Shown here piece by piece: positions 1 through 12,671 of a stretch of DNA of 64,000 nucleotides. The DNA is from Trochalopteron elliotii (lineage: Eukaryota; Chordata; Aves; Passeriformes; Leiothrichidae). The position numbers were made by a program, and so were the translations under genes. Location: assembly GCA_024734555.1 (NCBI GenBank), contig JANPWX010000097.1, positions 2,279,048-2,343,047 on the forward strand, written 5' to 3'. Below the pieces are notes generated by a model. It worked only from the letters and a program-made list of their open reading frames with translations. It was not told the DNA's origin and did no database searches. Every line of letters begins with the position of its first letter. Within the stretch, counting starts at the first letter, position 1.

Positions 1-2380
1 TATTGCTTTCTATTTTTCTCCAGGCATCTCAGAGAGGGAGCAGGAGAACAGTGAAGATTAGAAAGGGTTGCAGAGAAGAATTAACTAGATGGGTGGATAA
101 ATTCTAGGTTAATAAAATTTGGGGTTACTGATTTCTGCTCCAGAATGAAACTGCAGGTTTTACTTTTCATTTAAAAAGAAATTAAAAAGATTAAAACAGA
201 TTTTAAAAACAGTGAGGAGTACAAATGCATTTACAGAAAATATCAGAATATTAAACTTCATTTTCGAACATAGTACTTAAGCCTGTTTTTTGTGGAAACA
301 AAACTTGAAGACCAGTTACTAAGTTTCTTTTTTATTATCCTCTTCACTATTGTTCCTGCAGTAGTCTCCTAGTAAGAAAAACAAATGTAAATTTTGTTCC
401 TACAGAATGACATAGATGACCCCTGTAATGAAAGGGAGCAAAATGTTCCACATAAATCTTTGCAGGACTGAGTCCTGTAATACTGTAATCTATTTCTAAT
501 TCCCTAAACCACTATGCAATGACACAGCAGAATTATATACATATCATCTGAAAAGACAGCTACACAATTATGGAGATGTTCAGAATCAAAACAGGGTTAG
601 TACTCAGTCCTCTATCACCAGATCTCTCAGATTTCTGTGCAGATTTAGGAAGTGATCCTGAATTATACTTACTCCCCCTTGCTTCTCAATTTTCCTGCAG
701 AAGAAATTTGCATGCAAAGGCAATGAGGTGTGTGATGTTCTGTAAGTGCCTTCATAAAATTCACTTGCCACATCCATCACAGAGTGCTTTTCAGCACCTT
801 CCAGGTTTAGCCCCTTCCCTAATCAAAGCACTTTACATGCATTAGCCATGGTTATTCTTCAAAGAAAGGGTAATATAGATGACATTCCCTACAGCTGAGC
901 AAATTCACACTCCCATATGAAATTTCTCTTCATTAAAACAACACAGGGCAGAACATGATAATTAATAGAACCGTTACCCTTTAACTAAAACCTCCCTTGA
1001 CCTGCCCCATCAGCAGAAAGACACTTAAAAGTGGATGGAGCTAGCATTTGCACCAACCTAAACCTCCTCCACACCAACAGAAAGAAGGTAGAAAGACAAT
1101 TCAAACAGATGAAGTCCCAGTACTCTCAAAGACATTTCTCTTTCCTATTTGACTCCTAGAAATAAAAACTGACTCATTTATAACATTTGATCAGTTTTCC
1201 TGCTACATTATTAATTCCCACAGCTGTGACTGAACATTTGGTCCTAGGTTGGGCCAAGAGAGACTGAACAGCTTAGCTGCCATCTGTGCCTTTGAAAACA
1301 CCCGTGTCTATTGGAGACACTCATGTACTGTGCATATGAGCACACCCTGCTCTGAAATGCACTAACTGCTCAATACCAACAGCAACAGTTCACAATTTTA
1401 ACAGAAAATCTGTCTTTGAAAAAAGCATGTCTTAATTTTAATATCCTCCCTAATTATTCAGAAATCTAGTGGAAAAGCCTTTCTGAGGAGTATGAGAGAC
1501 TGCATAATGTGTTTCTTAAAAGTTTCATTCTATCTAAGAGAAAGTATAAAAAATGCAACAGAGCCAATTTTAAGTTATTGATTAGTTGCAGACATGCAAC
1601 AAAGTAGAGAGATATGTGGGTGCTATGCATCAATAGATTCAAACCCAAAACAGGCACACCATAAAGGCTGAATTTTGAATTTGAAGACAACATTTTGAAG
1701 ATAGCCCTCATTTTGATTATGAATACTAGTAAAGAATGATAGCATCTCTAAAACACTACAATTACTTTATAGAGTCATCCAACATATGTATAAAACCTGT
1801 ATATGTGAATACAATTTGATTTTATGAGCTCACCCTCAATTTTTTTTTTTAAATCCCAAGTGAGAGAGCTAGACCTTGAAAAATGATGTGAAATTAAATT
1901 CCCACCACTGAATGAGAATTGTTACTTTAGACTATGTTCTGCATCATGCCAAGTGTCTGTCAGAGGGATATAAAATAAATATAACTTATTTTGCATATTA
2001 CTTAAGAGTTTTATTCATTGCATTAAGACATCGTTTTCTCACAGTAATCAAAACTCTTAAAACAAGGAAACAATCTAATACACTTGAATTATAATTTTTA
2101 TAGGGAATGCATGATCACTTACTCTCATCTTCATCTTAAATAATATATTAGTCACAAACAAGTGTTAATATGAGCTGCTAATAATGCATTTTGTATTCAA
2201 ACAGACTCACTGGCAAAACCAAACTAAAGAGAGGAAAATAATACTTCGACCAGCTGTGTGACTGAGCTCAAGCTTTCCAGAAAACACTGTTTTGGGCTAA
2301 GGCAAAGCACTTGGAAAGCCTTGGCCTCACCTAAGACTTTAGTTCAAGGTCAACAGTAACTGTAAGACAAAAAATTTAGT
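1..2380. other. Unique AT-rich non-coding sequence
   Basis: No gene, RNA or mobile element is recognised here. Open frames are short (60-91 codons), have AT-driven composition and resemble no protein family I know. A T10 run lies near 1,843-1,853. A short stretch around 455-480 (aaatctttgcaggactgag) faintly resembles an old amniote dispersed repeat, too weakly to call. Confidence 0.6.
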
Positions 2381-2880
2381 GGAATGGTGTCTCTGACTCT
2401 GCACATGTTTGCCCATGTTGTTGCAGATGATGAGATATAAAGGCCAGTCCCCAACAGGGGCACCATGGCAGGGAAAGGGGCTTCCCTCTTTTCAAGCTGC
2501 ACTCACAGCTGCCCAGGCTGCTGACAGACACGGCCCCCGCTGCCAGATTCTGCTTCCAGGTCCTGTCTTTGGTCACAAAGGAACTCCAGCAGACTGTGCT
2601 GAATCAGAGACAGACCCAGAGCATACGAGACAAAGAAAAAAATGTCTTGGATCACGCCAGCCATTAGCACGACCTATCTGCATCACCTCAGCTTCAAAGA
2701 GCAAACCACACAGCCCTCTCTGAAGGGCTACAAGGGCAGGAAGCAGCAGACACACAAGACAAGGGGAAGTACCACAATGGCCATGGACCCCCAGAGACCA
2801 CTGGTCCCACGCAAGTTCTATTCCCAGGCATCTGCTTCAGGCAAGAGGGTCTGCCCCTCCTTGTCCTGAAAATACCACCA
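2381..2880. other. GC-richer patch with overlapping open frames on both strands
   Basis: This 500-base block is visibly richer in G and C than its surroundings. It holds overlapping open frames on both strands, the longest 104 codons on plus (2,409-2,723). Open frames on both strands at once are what GC-richer sequence gives by chance, because stop codons are AT-rich. None of the translations has a domain I recognise. A TATA-like word (gatataaagg) sits at about 2,432. A degraded LTR or an old retrocopy is possible, but I could match no known family. Confidence 0.35.
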
Positions 2881-4290
2881 CCTGCTGTAATTTCATCCTC
2901 TATAAGACAAATACAAAATTTAATTTGAGTTGATTTTCTCCCAAAGATGGATAGAGATTAATCCTCTCTGATGGCAGAAAACAAATTGCTGATACTCTGG
3001 ATTTATTTTATTTTTTGGAGCCTTCTCATTTAATGAATGAATCACAGGTGACAAGGCCAGGAGAACAGGGAGCTCATTAACATCCATCAACATGTGGTAT
3101 ACAATATGCTAACTTCAAATTTGTCATTTGCACCCCAACTCAGACATGTTTCTTTAGTACCAGAGAGTAAACGAAAAGTACAGCAAGCAGTTTGCATATT
3201 TTGTCAGATTAAAAAATGGAGCAGTAAATTCAATTGGCAGTGGCAGCATTGCAGAGCCATTGGAGGAGGAGAAGGAGGAAGGAGTTAGTGATGACCCCAC
3301 AGAAACAATGGTCAGAAGTGAAAATTAATTGCCCAAATGCCAGCAGCTGGGAAACACTTAAGACCTCATGAGGATGACAGCAGCAATCCTCTCTCCAAAC
3401 CAGGAGGCAGAACCTGAAACTGGAGAAACTGCTTCAGTTTGCTCATTATCCCCTTTTCTACTCAATGTAACTTAAAGAGAATAATACCCTCCTAACTTTA
3501 AAAGTTTCTACTGTTAGAAACAGTTACTGCAGAACATGGCTGGGTCAGGGACTATATATGACCTAATAACTTGTAAAAAAAAATCTGCAGATGGTCAAAG
3601 TCCAGACAGCACCTATTACATATATGGCAGAGCTCCAGAGCTCCAGGAATATTTTACAGGCTCCTCAGGACTCTACAACTTGTTCATGATAGGACTAGCT
3701 ATAGTGTGTAACAGGGAATCAGAGATCTGACATTATTAATTTTGTGTAATTTCTTCTCACTGTGGGATTCAGCTTGTTCAGCAAACCCAGCAAAGCCCCA
3801 GTACTAACCAGCTGACTTACATTGTTACTAGAAATATTTTCAATCTGTAGGAAGAAGTTCAGGAGTCAGAGACTACAGAGTAAGAGTAGACTGTGTAACA
3901 GGTAACCAAGATGTTGTAAAATGCTGTTGTACGTATTACACTAACATGTAATGTGGAGCCAGGAGCTATAATAAGATCTTTTTAGCTGGTCAAAATGGAA
4001 AAAGTGTGCGCTAACAGACAGCATGCAATATCTCTAAATTTTATTTGGATACATGATCAAATCAGCTCCTATCCAAAGCAAGAGGAAATTTGAGAACAAG
4101 CTACAATTTGACAGTTTTAGGCCTGTCAATTTCTTATAGTTTCTAACACAGTGAAAATAATAGCTTAAACCAATATTTGCTTCAAAGACTCTGACCTCTT
4201 AGTCAAAAGTAAAACAATCAATGATGGAATTAAGTTAAATACATACTGAAGTACTATTTAATACATACTGAGAGGGCATTTAAAAATCAT
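2881..4290. other. Unique AT-rich non-coding sequence
   Basis: Nothing is recognised. A short GGA-rich purine stretch lies at about 3,259-3,286 (gccattggaggaggagaagg region). The small open frames of 64 codons have no recognisable motif. Confidence 0.55.
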
Positions 4291-4294
4291 CTGT

Positions 4295-4696
4295 CTAGAG
4301 AGTTTCAAGTGACTTCCCTATTGCGCATCGTGAAGTGATTATTCCATGCTTTTTTTCTTCTCTGACTCTGAGTCGAATTATAAAGCACAAAAATTCAGTC
4401 TGGAGGTCATGAACAACATTGTGGCATTGCAGCCAAAATGAAGATTTTCTGCTTGAGAAGTGGGAAGAAGAGTTTCCTATGTGGGCCATGCCGTGGTTGC
4501 GGATGAGAGCGCTGGAAGGGGCACTAATGGAAGTGGCTGACCCAGCTGGGGACAATGAGGGCTGGCTGTAATTGCCATGGACTGGCACAGTCCCAGCACA
4601 ATTTATGGAGCTTGGAGGTAAATGCACAGTCTTGTGGCTAAATATGAAAGAAAAACTGGTGCCTGTGTTACAGACCTCTCCCCTCTGCCAACTAGT
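4295..4696 (-). other. Long unassigned open frame, possible old exon or retrocopy
   Basis: On the minus strand one frame stays open from about 4,696 down to 4,295, roughly 130 codons, which is long for this AT-rich setting. The part read from 4,627 to about 4,440 is rich in serine, proline and alanine, with a run reading SLSPAGSATSISAPSSA, the kind of low-complexity linker seen in many nuclear regulators. After that the composition becomes AT-driven. No domain or family is recognised. A start at 4,627 would be GTG, and no strong splice acceptor or donor frames the GC-richer part. The plus strand of the same stretch is also open from 4,413 to 4,574, so chance in a GC-richer island is the simplest explanation. 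No function is proposed. Confidence 0.15.
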
Positions 4697-4700
4697 TTAT

Positions 4701-6060
4701 TCATGAAACTGTAAATAAAGATAGGCCCTTGTACAATAAACACTCCACTAGATATGCACTATTTATGAACATACTAGTATTTTTAGTTTATTTTGACACA
4801 GAACAATGATGGTTTTTTCAGACTGAAAAAGATTAAATCAATGTTACCAAGACTTCCTTTTCAATTTTAAGCAGTGCAAAATGGATCTTGCATAGCTAGT
4901 AATCTAGACATGCATACGTGCATTTAACTATCTTCCCTCTAACCCCTGCTGTATGTACCCAAAATCAGCTTACAATTCCACTGTACAGATTGAATATATT
5001 TTGAATAGTTCTTCGTGACTTTAGTTAGAAAACTAATTTTCAAGAATTTATACTCTAAATATAGACAGATGAGAATAAGAGCAGTAATTTTCAGAACTAA
5101 ACACCACAAAATTCATGAAGAAAAGGTGGGTTGCAAAGACAGTCAAGCTCCCACTGTCCAGCTGAGTAAGGTTTGGAAAGTTGGTGGGGGTGGGACAGAA
5201 ATTTAGACAATTTTCAGGAGAAAGTAGTTTTCTTCAAAAGAAACAAAGATACATGAAAAAAATTCCAATCCTGAACCAGCAAATCTATGGTTACTTGGAG
5301 TCCCTTTATATCATTAAAACATATGTTTTCCCACTGGAATATTTACTCCCACAGTTATGCATCTTTCCACTAAAAAAAATAATTCAAATAGTTAACTTTG
5401 GCAATGCAAATAATTAAAGTTTCTACTAGTCATTTAAGTACAAAAGATACAAACAATAAAGTTATGGAATTAAAAACCAATCAACACCCTACAAAAAGGC
5501 AAGACTAAAAAATTATGGACCAGCCATCATTTTTTTTTCAGGTAGAATTTTGCTTGAATATAAATGCGCATTTGTGGCTACAAGTTTCACTCTAAAATAA
5601 ATTAAGCTTCATTTATAAATCCATATTTGTTTCTGAGCATGGAAACAAACTTGTAAGAATGACAAATAGAAGAAATTCATGTCCTACAAATACCACCTTG
5701 TTGGCTTCTCCTGCCCACAAGCTGACACAGAACAAACGAGAGCTTTCCAGGTGCCCCTTTATTCTCTGGCATGTGCTTCTTACAGGCTGGGTCCATTCAA
5801 GGCAGAGAGAAGCTCATAGTGGGTGTTACCTTTTTGCCCCAGCATAGGTGAGCAGGAAAAGGACCAGGATTGCCTAGACAGGAGTAGAAGAATCAAAGTG
5901 CTTTCCACACTTTTCCCAGAAAGGAAGAAACCTTTCTGGAAGCCTATCTACAACTGTGGAAAAGAAAACAGCACACTTTGAATTCAGATTAAAATTACTA
6001 CTCCCTTAACTACTTCTGAAGGTGCAGTGTGCCTTTTCTCTTGAATAAAATGAGAATTCT
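4701..6060. other. Unique AT-rich non-coding sequence
   Basis: No gene or repeat is recognised. Two AATAAA words lie at about 4,713 and 4,736 on the plus strand, but nothing upstream looks like a terminal exon. Open frames are at most 78 codons and unremarkable. Confidence 0.55.
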
Positions 6061-6330
6061 CCAATCTAACTGCTGGCACATGTTTGTTGAACACTACATC
6101 TGAGAAAGTAAGTACAGGCTTTCTTGAGGATGCAGCCTGTCCAGCAGACCCTGCGCAACCCTCCTCTCAACTGGGGAAAAGCAACAAGAATACACAACGG
6201 TCGTCTCCAGGCCTTCAGGGTGCAATCTTTAGGCCACCTTGCTACACCAGAGAATGCTGTCAGAGTTGTTAACACTGCATTTAGTGGTGCTAAGGGAAGC
6301 TGGGCAGGCACTCTAGAAAGGAGGCTGGAG
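6061..6330. other. Small GC-richer patch, unassigned
   Basis: This block of about 270 bases has open frames of 62-81 codons on both strands that overlap one another, none with a recognisable motif. It is a composition change in otherwise AT-rich DNA. I cannot assign it to a gene or a repeat. Confidence 0.3.
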
Positions 6331-9300
6331 ATAGTGGAAGACCATAGAGATACAAGACCATTTAAATAGGGGAAGATTGATATTGTTTTCCTGTTGCCTT
6401 TCTAAAAATCATAACAGCCCAAGAAAAACCAACAGAGCTATTCCTTGAGCTGTGTCTCTTCCTTAAACATTCTGAAAATATACTCCTGAGAAGCAACAGA
6501 AGCTGAAGGATCTATGCCAGCTTGTCTCGATTTCAAGTTGCTGCTCTTTTCTGCTCATTTTACTTACCTGTTTCAAGAACAGGGCTTAGGTCAGTTCAGC
6601 CTGTGATGTCACCAGGAACTGGGTGACAGCTGATGTAATTAGGTGAGCCCAATCAACACAGGAGGAACAGGGATATAGGTCATAATCCTGGAAGATTAAC
6701 AAATATGCATCCCTGCAAGGTCATTTGCCAGAAATTGAATCTCAGAAGTTTGCTGCAATTTTACTGCTGCCTTGCTTTGCTCTAGAGCAGAGAAATTAAA
6801 ACATGCAATGCTACCAGTGTAACTGGGCAACTCAGTTTGTTAATACATTTTAATATTTATGCTGTTCAATGAATTTCTTGGAAAATAAAACTAATGTTCA
6901 TGCCCTATTTGGTAGATGTGGTGAGAAAAGTAGTATATCTCTAATGATTTTCTTAGGACACAGCATGACAGCTCTAGGACAGAATTCTTCCAAGCAGGTA
7001 TCCATTATGATGTTTTCTTGTGCCACCAGCAGGGTAATATAAAGCCAGTTCAATTTATAGTTTTACATTTTAGAAATAAAATAGCAAATTGTTTGCATTT
7101 GTACTTCAGATTTTGCTACTAACACTCTTTGCCTCCATCACATTTCCAGGTTAGAAAACCAAATAGACAGACTAGGAATAGAATGATTTTTCAACTTTAT
7201 ACAGGCTATACTAGCTTGAAAAGTCTCGTAACTGCTTTGCTTTACCAGGAGTATTGTGTGTCCTGGGAGAGGATATCCTGAAAAATACTGGGGAATCAAG
7301 ACTGTCATCACTGCTAAGGGCATATGGCACCAAGAGCACAGAGAGCTGTGATCTGTAGATGCAGCAGGAGAAGCAGAATCACAGAGATGCAGAAGGAAAA
7401 GACCCAAACATAACAGTTGGAACAGGATCCACAAAAGGGAGACAAAAAGCTAAGTGTTTTCAGACCACACTTCAGAACCATATTGGCAGGAGAGGCACAG
7501 AGATGGTGGCCCAGCTAAGCAGATGGTGTTCTCCCAGCACAGCCTGCATGGAGAGCTTTCCATCTGCTAGTACATTCAAAAGACTAAGAAGGGAATTACG
7601 GGATTTTTATTATAAACATTTTTAATACTCTCTGAAAAATATTTGATTTCATGTTAACATTGATGAACGCAGGCCATGTAACCCCAGAGTTACTCAGGAG
7701 AGGCTGAAAGTATCAGCAGGAGCAGCAGATTGCATCTTTTGGTGTGCAAAGTCACAGCTATCACACAAGCTGCAGGAGGAATTTCAGCTGCTAACAAGAC
7801 AAAATGGTTCTGCTGTTGTTGTTTTCTTCAAAAGAAATGCTAGCTATCTACATACACACACACATTTACCAGATATCAAGCTATATCCATTTTCCAATTG
7901 TTTTGGCAGGTATGGGGTGTTTTTAATAAGGGAGGTTTCTGCAGTTAGCATGGTATCACAGATACCATATAAAGAACCAACTATGTCCTGATCATTGCTT
8001 CCTCAGAAGCAAGGTGGCTGATAAAGTCCGCACAGGGAGGTTGGCACAGGCAGAGCTAGCAGAGTCTACTACACAGGTTCAGCGTGGCAGATCTGTAGTA
8101 CATTTCCTAAAACTGCAATTACTATTCTATGCTTGTGTGACCTAAAAAAAACTAAAAATCCAGGCCTCAGTAACAGAAATATTTAGTTCAGGATTTTTTC
8201 TGCAACACTTTTATGATGCATTGATGACATAGTAAGATCATGCAATCTAAGGAGGGTTGGGGCACCATCTCTTGGAGAGTAACTCCAACCTTTAACCGGA
8301 AAAAAGAGCTAAGCAGCCTCTAGGCAGCATCTGAGGAGAGGAGCACACATCACCCTCTCTCTCTCCTTGAAAAACATCTCTGACAAAAGCATGAGCTGTT
8401 GCTGCTATGGATTAAATTCTCAGGGCAACGCTATAAACCTACTCCCTCTTCTGACCATCCTCTGACTGTTGTTACCCAACAAAACTGCCACAGCCCTGCA
8501 GCTGCCAAGAAGCCCCAGAGAAATGCACAGGGTAGCAAATTCCTGAACACACCTTCTCTCTGGGCCAGGGCAGCCCTTGCTTGCCATTCCAAAAGCAAAG
8601 GGTAACACAAAGAATTAAGTGAGATGGCAGCAATTCTCTTTTACTTTTCCCTTTATATGTAGACAACTAAGAAATAGCTGACAGAGAATTAAAATGTACA
8701 AAAACAGGTCAAAACTCACTGGTATAGTAACAGGGAGATATTAGGGAAGAACACGTGTATCAGAACTGGTAAATGTGGTTAAATTAATGGGGGAGTACTT
8801 AGGCATATCAGAACAGACTTTTCAAGAGCAAGACTTTTTAAAGTATTTTGCCAATTACATCAATAACACAAGGTTGGAATATTTTACATCAAATTACAAC
8901 TGCTTGGATCATTAAATGTTTAAAAAAATCTGCTTTGACAATGGTACAAATCATATAAATAAAAGCCACTTTAAATTTCCAGTTGCTATGCACTTGTTTT
9001 TCTGGGTAAAAGAGAACTTAATGTTGCTGGAAAGCCATTAAGCAACAGTAGTCATTTCCTAAACCTGGTTTACACTAGCACTGTTTACAAAATAACATCT
9101 TTAGGGACTATTTAAACTTGCATCTCAGAGTCAATGCAATATTCATGGACTGCAGTATTTGTTCATAGCTCTTCCTGTAGTTAATTCTGTCATTCTGCTA
9201 TCTTCACTATTCAAGAAGGCAAAACTTAAATCAGAATTAAAAAAAATATGTTGGGGAAGTCATCCATATTTATAAAAGTGTTTTTTAAGTTGAAGACTTT

Positions 9301-11320
9301 TTGTAAAACCTAGAAACACATTTTACAACACTTGTTACAGCACAAAACATGTAACAGTTGAATTTTGCTCTTGTAAAACAGTTTTCCTGACCTTAGAGTC
9401 TGCAACACAATGTGTGAAAGCATATGAAATACATATATAGAGAAGAAGAAAATAAAAAAGACACTCAGTGGTGAGAAAAAGCTGTCTGAGGAAGAGCACT
9501 GAAACAGCACCAGTGCGCACTGATGTCTAGATGTCCATTCAACAAGAGCAGCTATTTTGAGAATAACTGTGGAGACAGTTCAGAATTTCAATCAAGCACC
9601 TAAATAATTTTCAGGGCCAGACAACATCACCTCAAGCTTGGTCTGCTAGCCCCTTTAATCACACCTACTGCTATATGGATTATTCCCTGATCAGAAAAGT
9701 AATTCGTAGAAGAGCACATATGGAAGGACCAAGGGACAGAAAGAATCAGGTCTACAGTACCCTAAGGCTTCTCTTTTTACAAATCCTCAAACAGGCTCTC
9801 TTTCTCCTCACAAACTGAGGGAAATTACCTGCAAGTGGGAAAACTGTAAGTATAACTCTTGCTCCCATTTTGAGAAATCAAATAATTTGGTACCTCAGAC
9901 TGTAACTGTCAGTGCTGTTAAGTGTTGAAGCTGACAAATGACTGCAATTCTAAATATATGTCTTCCCAGAAAAGCTAAGGAGCTCTGTTTTCACTCAATC
10001 CAGCATATACACTACTCTTATTTTTGCCTGCAAATTCTCTACAGGCTGAGTACCTGGTATCACAGGTAAATGAAAGGGAAGACAGGCAGTGGAAATTGCT
10101 GGGAAGTAGGAAGAATGCTCTGATGAGTGACAGGCATGCACAGCCACACATGACAGCGAGTTTCTGTGAGCTGTTGACAGACACTAAGCTGCAGTACAAA
10201 GCTCACTGCAGCAATGGTGCTGTTCTCCTTACACGAGCAGCTCAGAGGGGAAGCAGTTTTCTCATGTAAATCATGCTACAGATGGTTTGCTTCAAGAGTG
10301 TGGTGGTAAAACTGTGCAGATATCCTAACATTCATGCAACCATAAATGAATTGGATTGGTCAATTCCTTCTTCATAGAAAATTACTAAGAATAACAACTT
10401 CAAACTAAGGTACTGTTATTTCAAACAAGTTTATAGACAACACAGGAATTCCAGTGAATTTTAACCACAGATATTTTACTGTTTATACATAATAAATTAA
10501 TGGTCAAAGATTAAGTCATGTCTAGATAATAGTAGGGTATTAAAACTGGGCAAAACCTTCCTGATGCTTCATTCTTTTGCTTAGCCTTAGGGGACACATC
10601 TGAAAGCATGCACCAGCTAGGACAGATGGCAGCCAACACATTCCTTGAGTCATACACCCTTGCTTATGCTAGGTCATGATGAGTGCCTCAAGGCAGTGAA
10701 TCTGAACTACAATCAAGTCACATAAAATGTGCCCAGCAGGTACCATCCAATGTTCATTTCATGTAAATTAACCTGCCAAAAGGAACGTGAATGATTGCCT
10801 TACTCTTTTGTTCTGTGTAGTCAACAGCTCCTAAGGGGAACCTTAAAATGCTCACCAGGCTTGGTGACAGACTGAGTGGTCCCAGTATAAGACTCAGCAA
10901 AAAGCTGTGGTTGAGGGCCAGCATTGATACACTTGCTTCTTCTAAAGAACAACCTGGAGAACCTGGGCATGAAATACTAAAAGTTTAGTGATCATATTAA
11001 CAGTGACAGAAAGCAGCTCATAGGTTGAGAATTATCTAGGTAATCACAAATTCTGCATAGCACAAAGGAACCTCATCTATTCTCTTCCCATCAGTCACTG
11101 GTTGCTCCCCATGCACTTCCAGTAGTTGTTGCTCTAAATCATGAAATCTGCCTCTGCAGGCTACAGGACCGCAGACACCAACATCTCCTTCTCAGTGACA
11201 TATTTTGTAGCAATAATGGCCCCATTACTACTATTGCATAGTATTTTAAGGAGACATAAAATAGTCACAAATGAATTTGATCCATCTTACCTAGACTTCA
11301 AAGGGCATCACTGCACCTAT
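6331..11320. other. Unique AT-rich non-coding sequence
   Basis: No gene or mobile element is recognised across these five kilobases. Small items seen are a 6-base inverted repeat with an 8-base spacer at 6,608-6,627 next to a TGATGTCA word, a minimal (AC)5 repeat at 7,854-7,864, and scattered frames of 60-98 codons without motifs. Confidence 0.55.
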
Positions 11321-11321
11321 T

Positions 11322-11338
11322 AAAAAAAAAAAAAAAAA
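11322..11338 (+). repeat. A17 homopolymer at the CR1 5' junction
   Basis: Seventeen uninterrupted A residues directly abut the truncated 5' end of the CR1 copy. CR1 elements do not normally carry an A tail, and this run is at the 5' side. It is therefore more likely a pre-existing A tract at the target site, or the tail of an earlier insertion, than part of the CR1. Confidence 0.8.
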
Positions 11339-12671
11339 GGAGAAAGGAGGACCCCAAGAACTACCAACCCCATTTCTGTGCCATGGGAAGGCCATGGAAC
11401 AGAACTACCTAGACGCTGTGCTAAGGTGCATGGAAGACAAGGAGATGATACAAGACAACCAGCATGGCTTCAGCAAGGGCAGGTCCTGACTGACCAATCT
11501 ATGATGGAATGACTAGATCAGTGGACAAGGGAAAAGCTATGGATTTTGTTTATCCCTACTGCTTTAAGTTTTTTGACATGGTCCCCCATCCTCCTCTCTA
11601 AACTGGAGAGATATGAATTTGATGGGCAGACTATTAAGTGGAAGAGGAATTTGTTGGATGACCAAGCACAGAAGGTAGCAGAAAATAACTACACATCCAG
11701 ATGACAAATGGTGACAAGTGGTGTCCCCTCAGGGGTCCATACTGGGACTTATCTCCATCAATCACATAACGGCATTAAGTGCATCCCCAGCAAGTCTGCA
11801 GACCACATGAAGCTGAGCAGCAGAGTTGACATGTCTGGGGAATCAGATGTCATCCAGAGAGACCTGGACAAGCTCAAGGGCCCATGGGAACCTCCTGAGG
11901 TTCATCAAAGTCAAGTGCAGAGTCCTGCACCTGGGTCAGGTCAACTCCCAGAATCAATACAGCCTGGGAAAGGAAGGGTTGGTTTGAGAGCAGCCTTGCT
12001 GAGAAGAACTTCTGGGTACTGGTGAATGAAAAGCTGAACTTGAGCTGGCGTTGTGTGCTTGTGACTCAGAAAGCCTTATCCTGGGCTGCATCAAAAGAAG
12101 CTTGACCAGCAGCTGAAGGGAACTGATTCTGCCCCTCTACTTGGCTTTTGTGAGACTCCACTCGGAGTACTGCAACCAGCTGTGGAGTCATCAGCACAAG
12201 AACAACATGGACCCATTGGAGTGGGTCCAGAGGACAGTCAGGAAAACGATGGCTGGAACATTTTTCTTATAAAGACAGGCTAAGAGATCTGGGAGTGTTC
12301 AGCCTAGAAAGAGAAGGCTCTGGGAAGACCTCACTGTGCCCTTTCAAAACCTAAAGGAGGCTCAGAACAAATATAGGGACAAACTTTCTATCTGGGCCTG
12401 TTCCAATAGGACAAGGGGTAATGGTTTTAAACAAAAGAGGGTAGATTCAGACTAGATATAAGAAAGGAAGATTTTAAAATGAGGGTGCTAAAACACTGGA
12501 ACACATTTGCCCAGGGAGGGGGTGGATGCCCCATCTCTGGAAACATTCAAGGTCAAGTTGAATGTGGCTCTGAGCAACATGATCTAGTTGAAGATGTCCC
12601 TGTTTTTTGCAGGGACATCTGGAATTAGATGACCTTTAAAGGTCGCTTCCGACCCAAACCATTCTATGATC
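11339..12671 (+). mobile_element. CR1 LINE, 5'-truncated, dead ORF2 with 3' end
   Basis: This is a chicken-repeat-1 retrotransposon copy in sense orientation. ORF2 of this family encodes an endonuclease and reverse transcriptase; only the reverse-transcriptase part and the 3' region remain. Landmarks read by eye are DPKNYQP at 11,350; QHGFSKGRS at 11,460-11,486; a decayed version of the family's YLDFSKAFD block at about 11,542-11,592, where the aspartate position appears to read tyrosine; and VTSGVP at 11,711, followed by one extra base near 11,730 that breaks the frame. The FADD active-site block reads SADH at 11,795-11,806. A terminal HWN motif follows near 12,496. The 3' end (gacctttaaaggtcgcttcc, then accattctatgat) is typical of avian CR1. 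Stops and shifts throughout mean it codes for nothing. The 5' boundary is abrupt at the A17 run. Confidence 0.93.

Noticed and set aside
6608..6627. Inverted repeat gtcacc/ggtgac beside a CRE-like TGATGTCA word as a promoter
   Set aside because: The stem is only six bases, the CRE core is mutated, and no transcript start or exon is evident nearby.
11708..12025. 105-codon plus-strand frame as a gene
   Set aside because: It lies inside the CR1 copy and reads partly through its broken reverse-transcriptase region.
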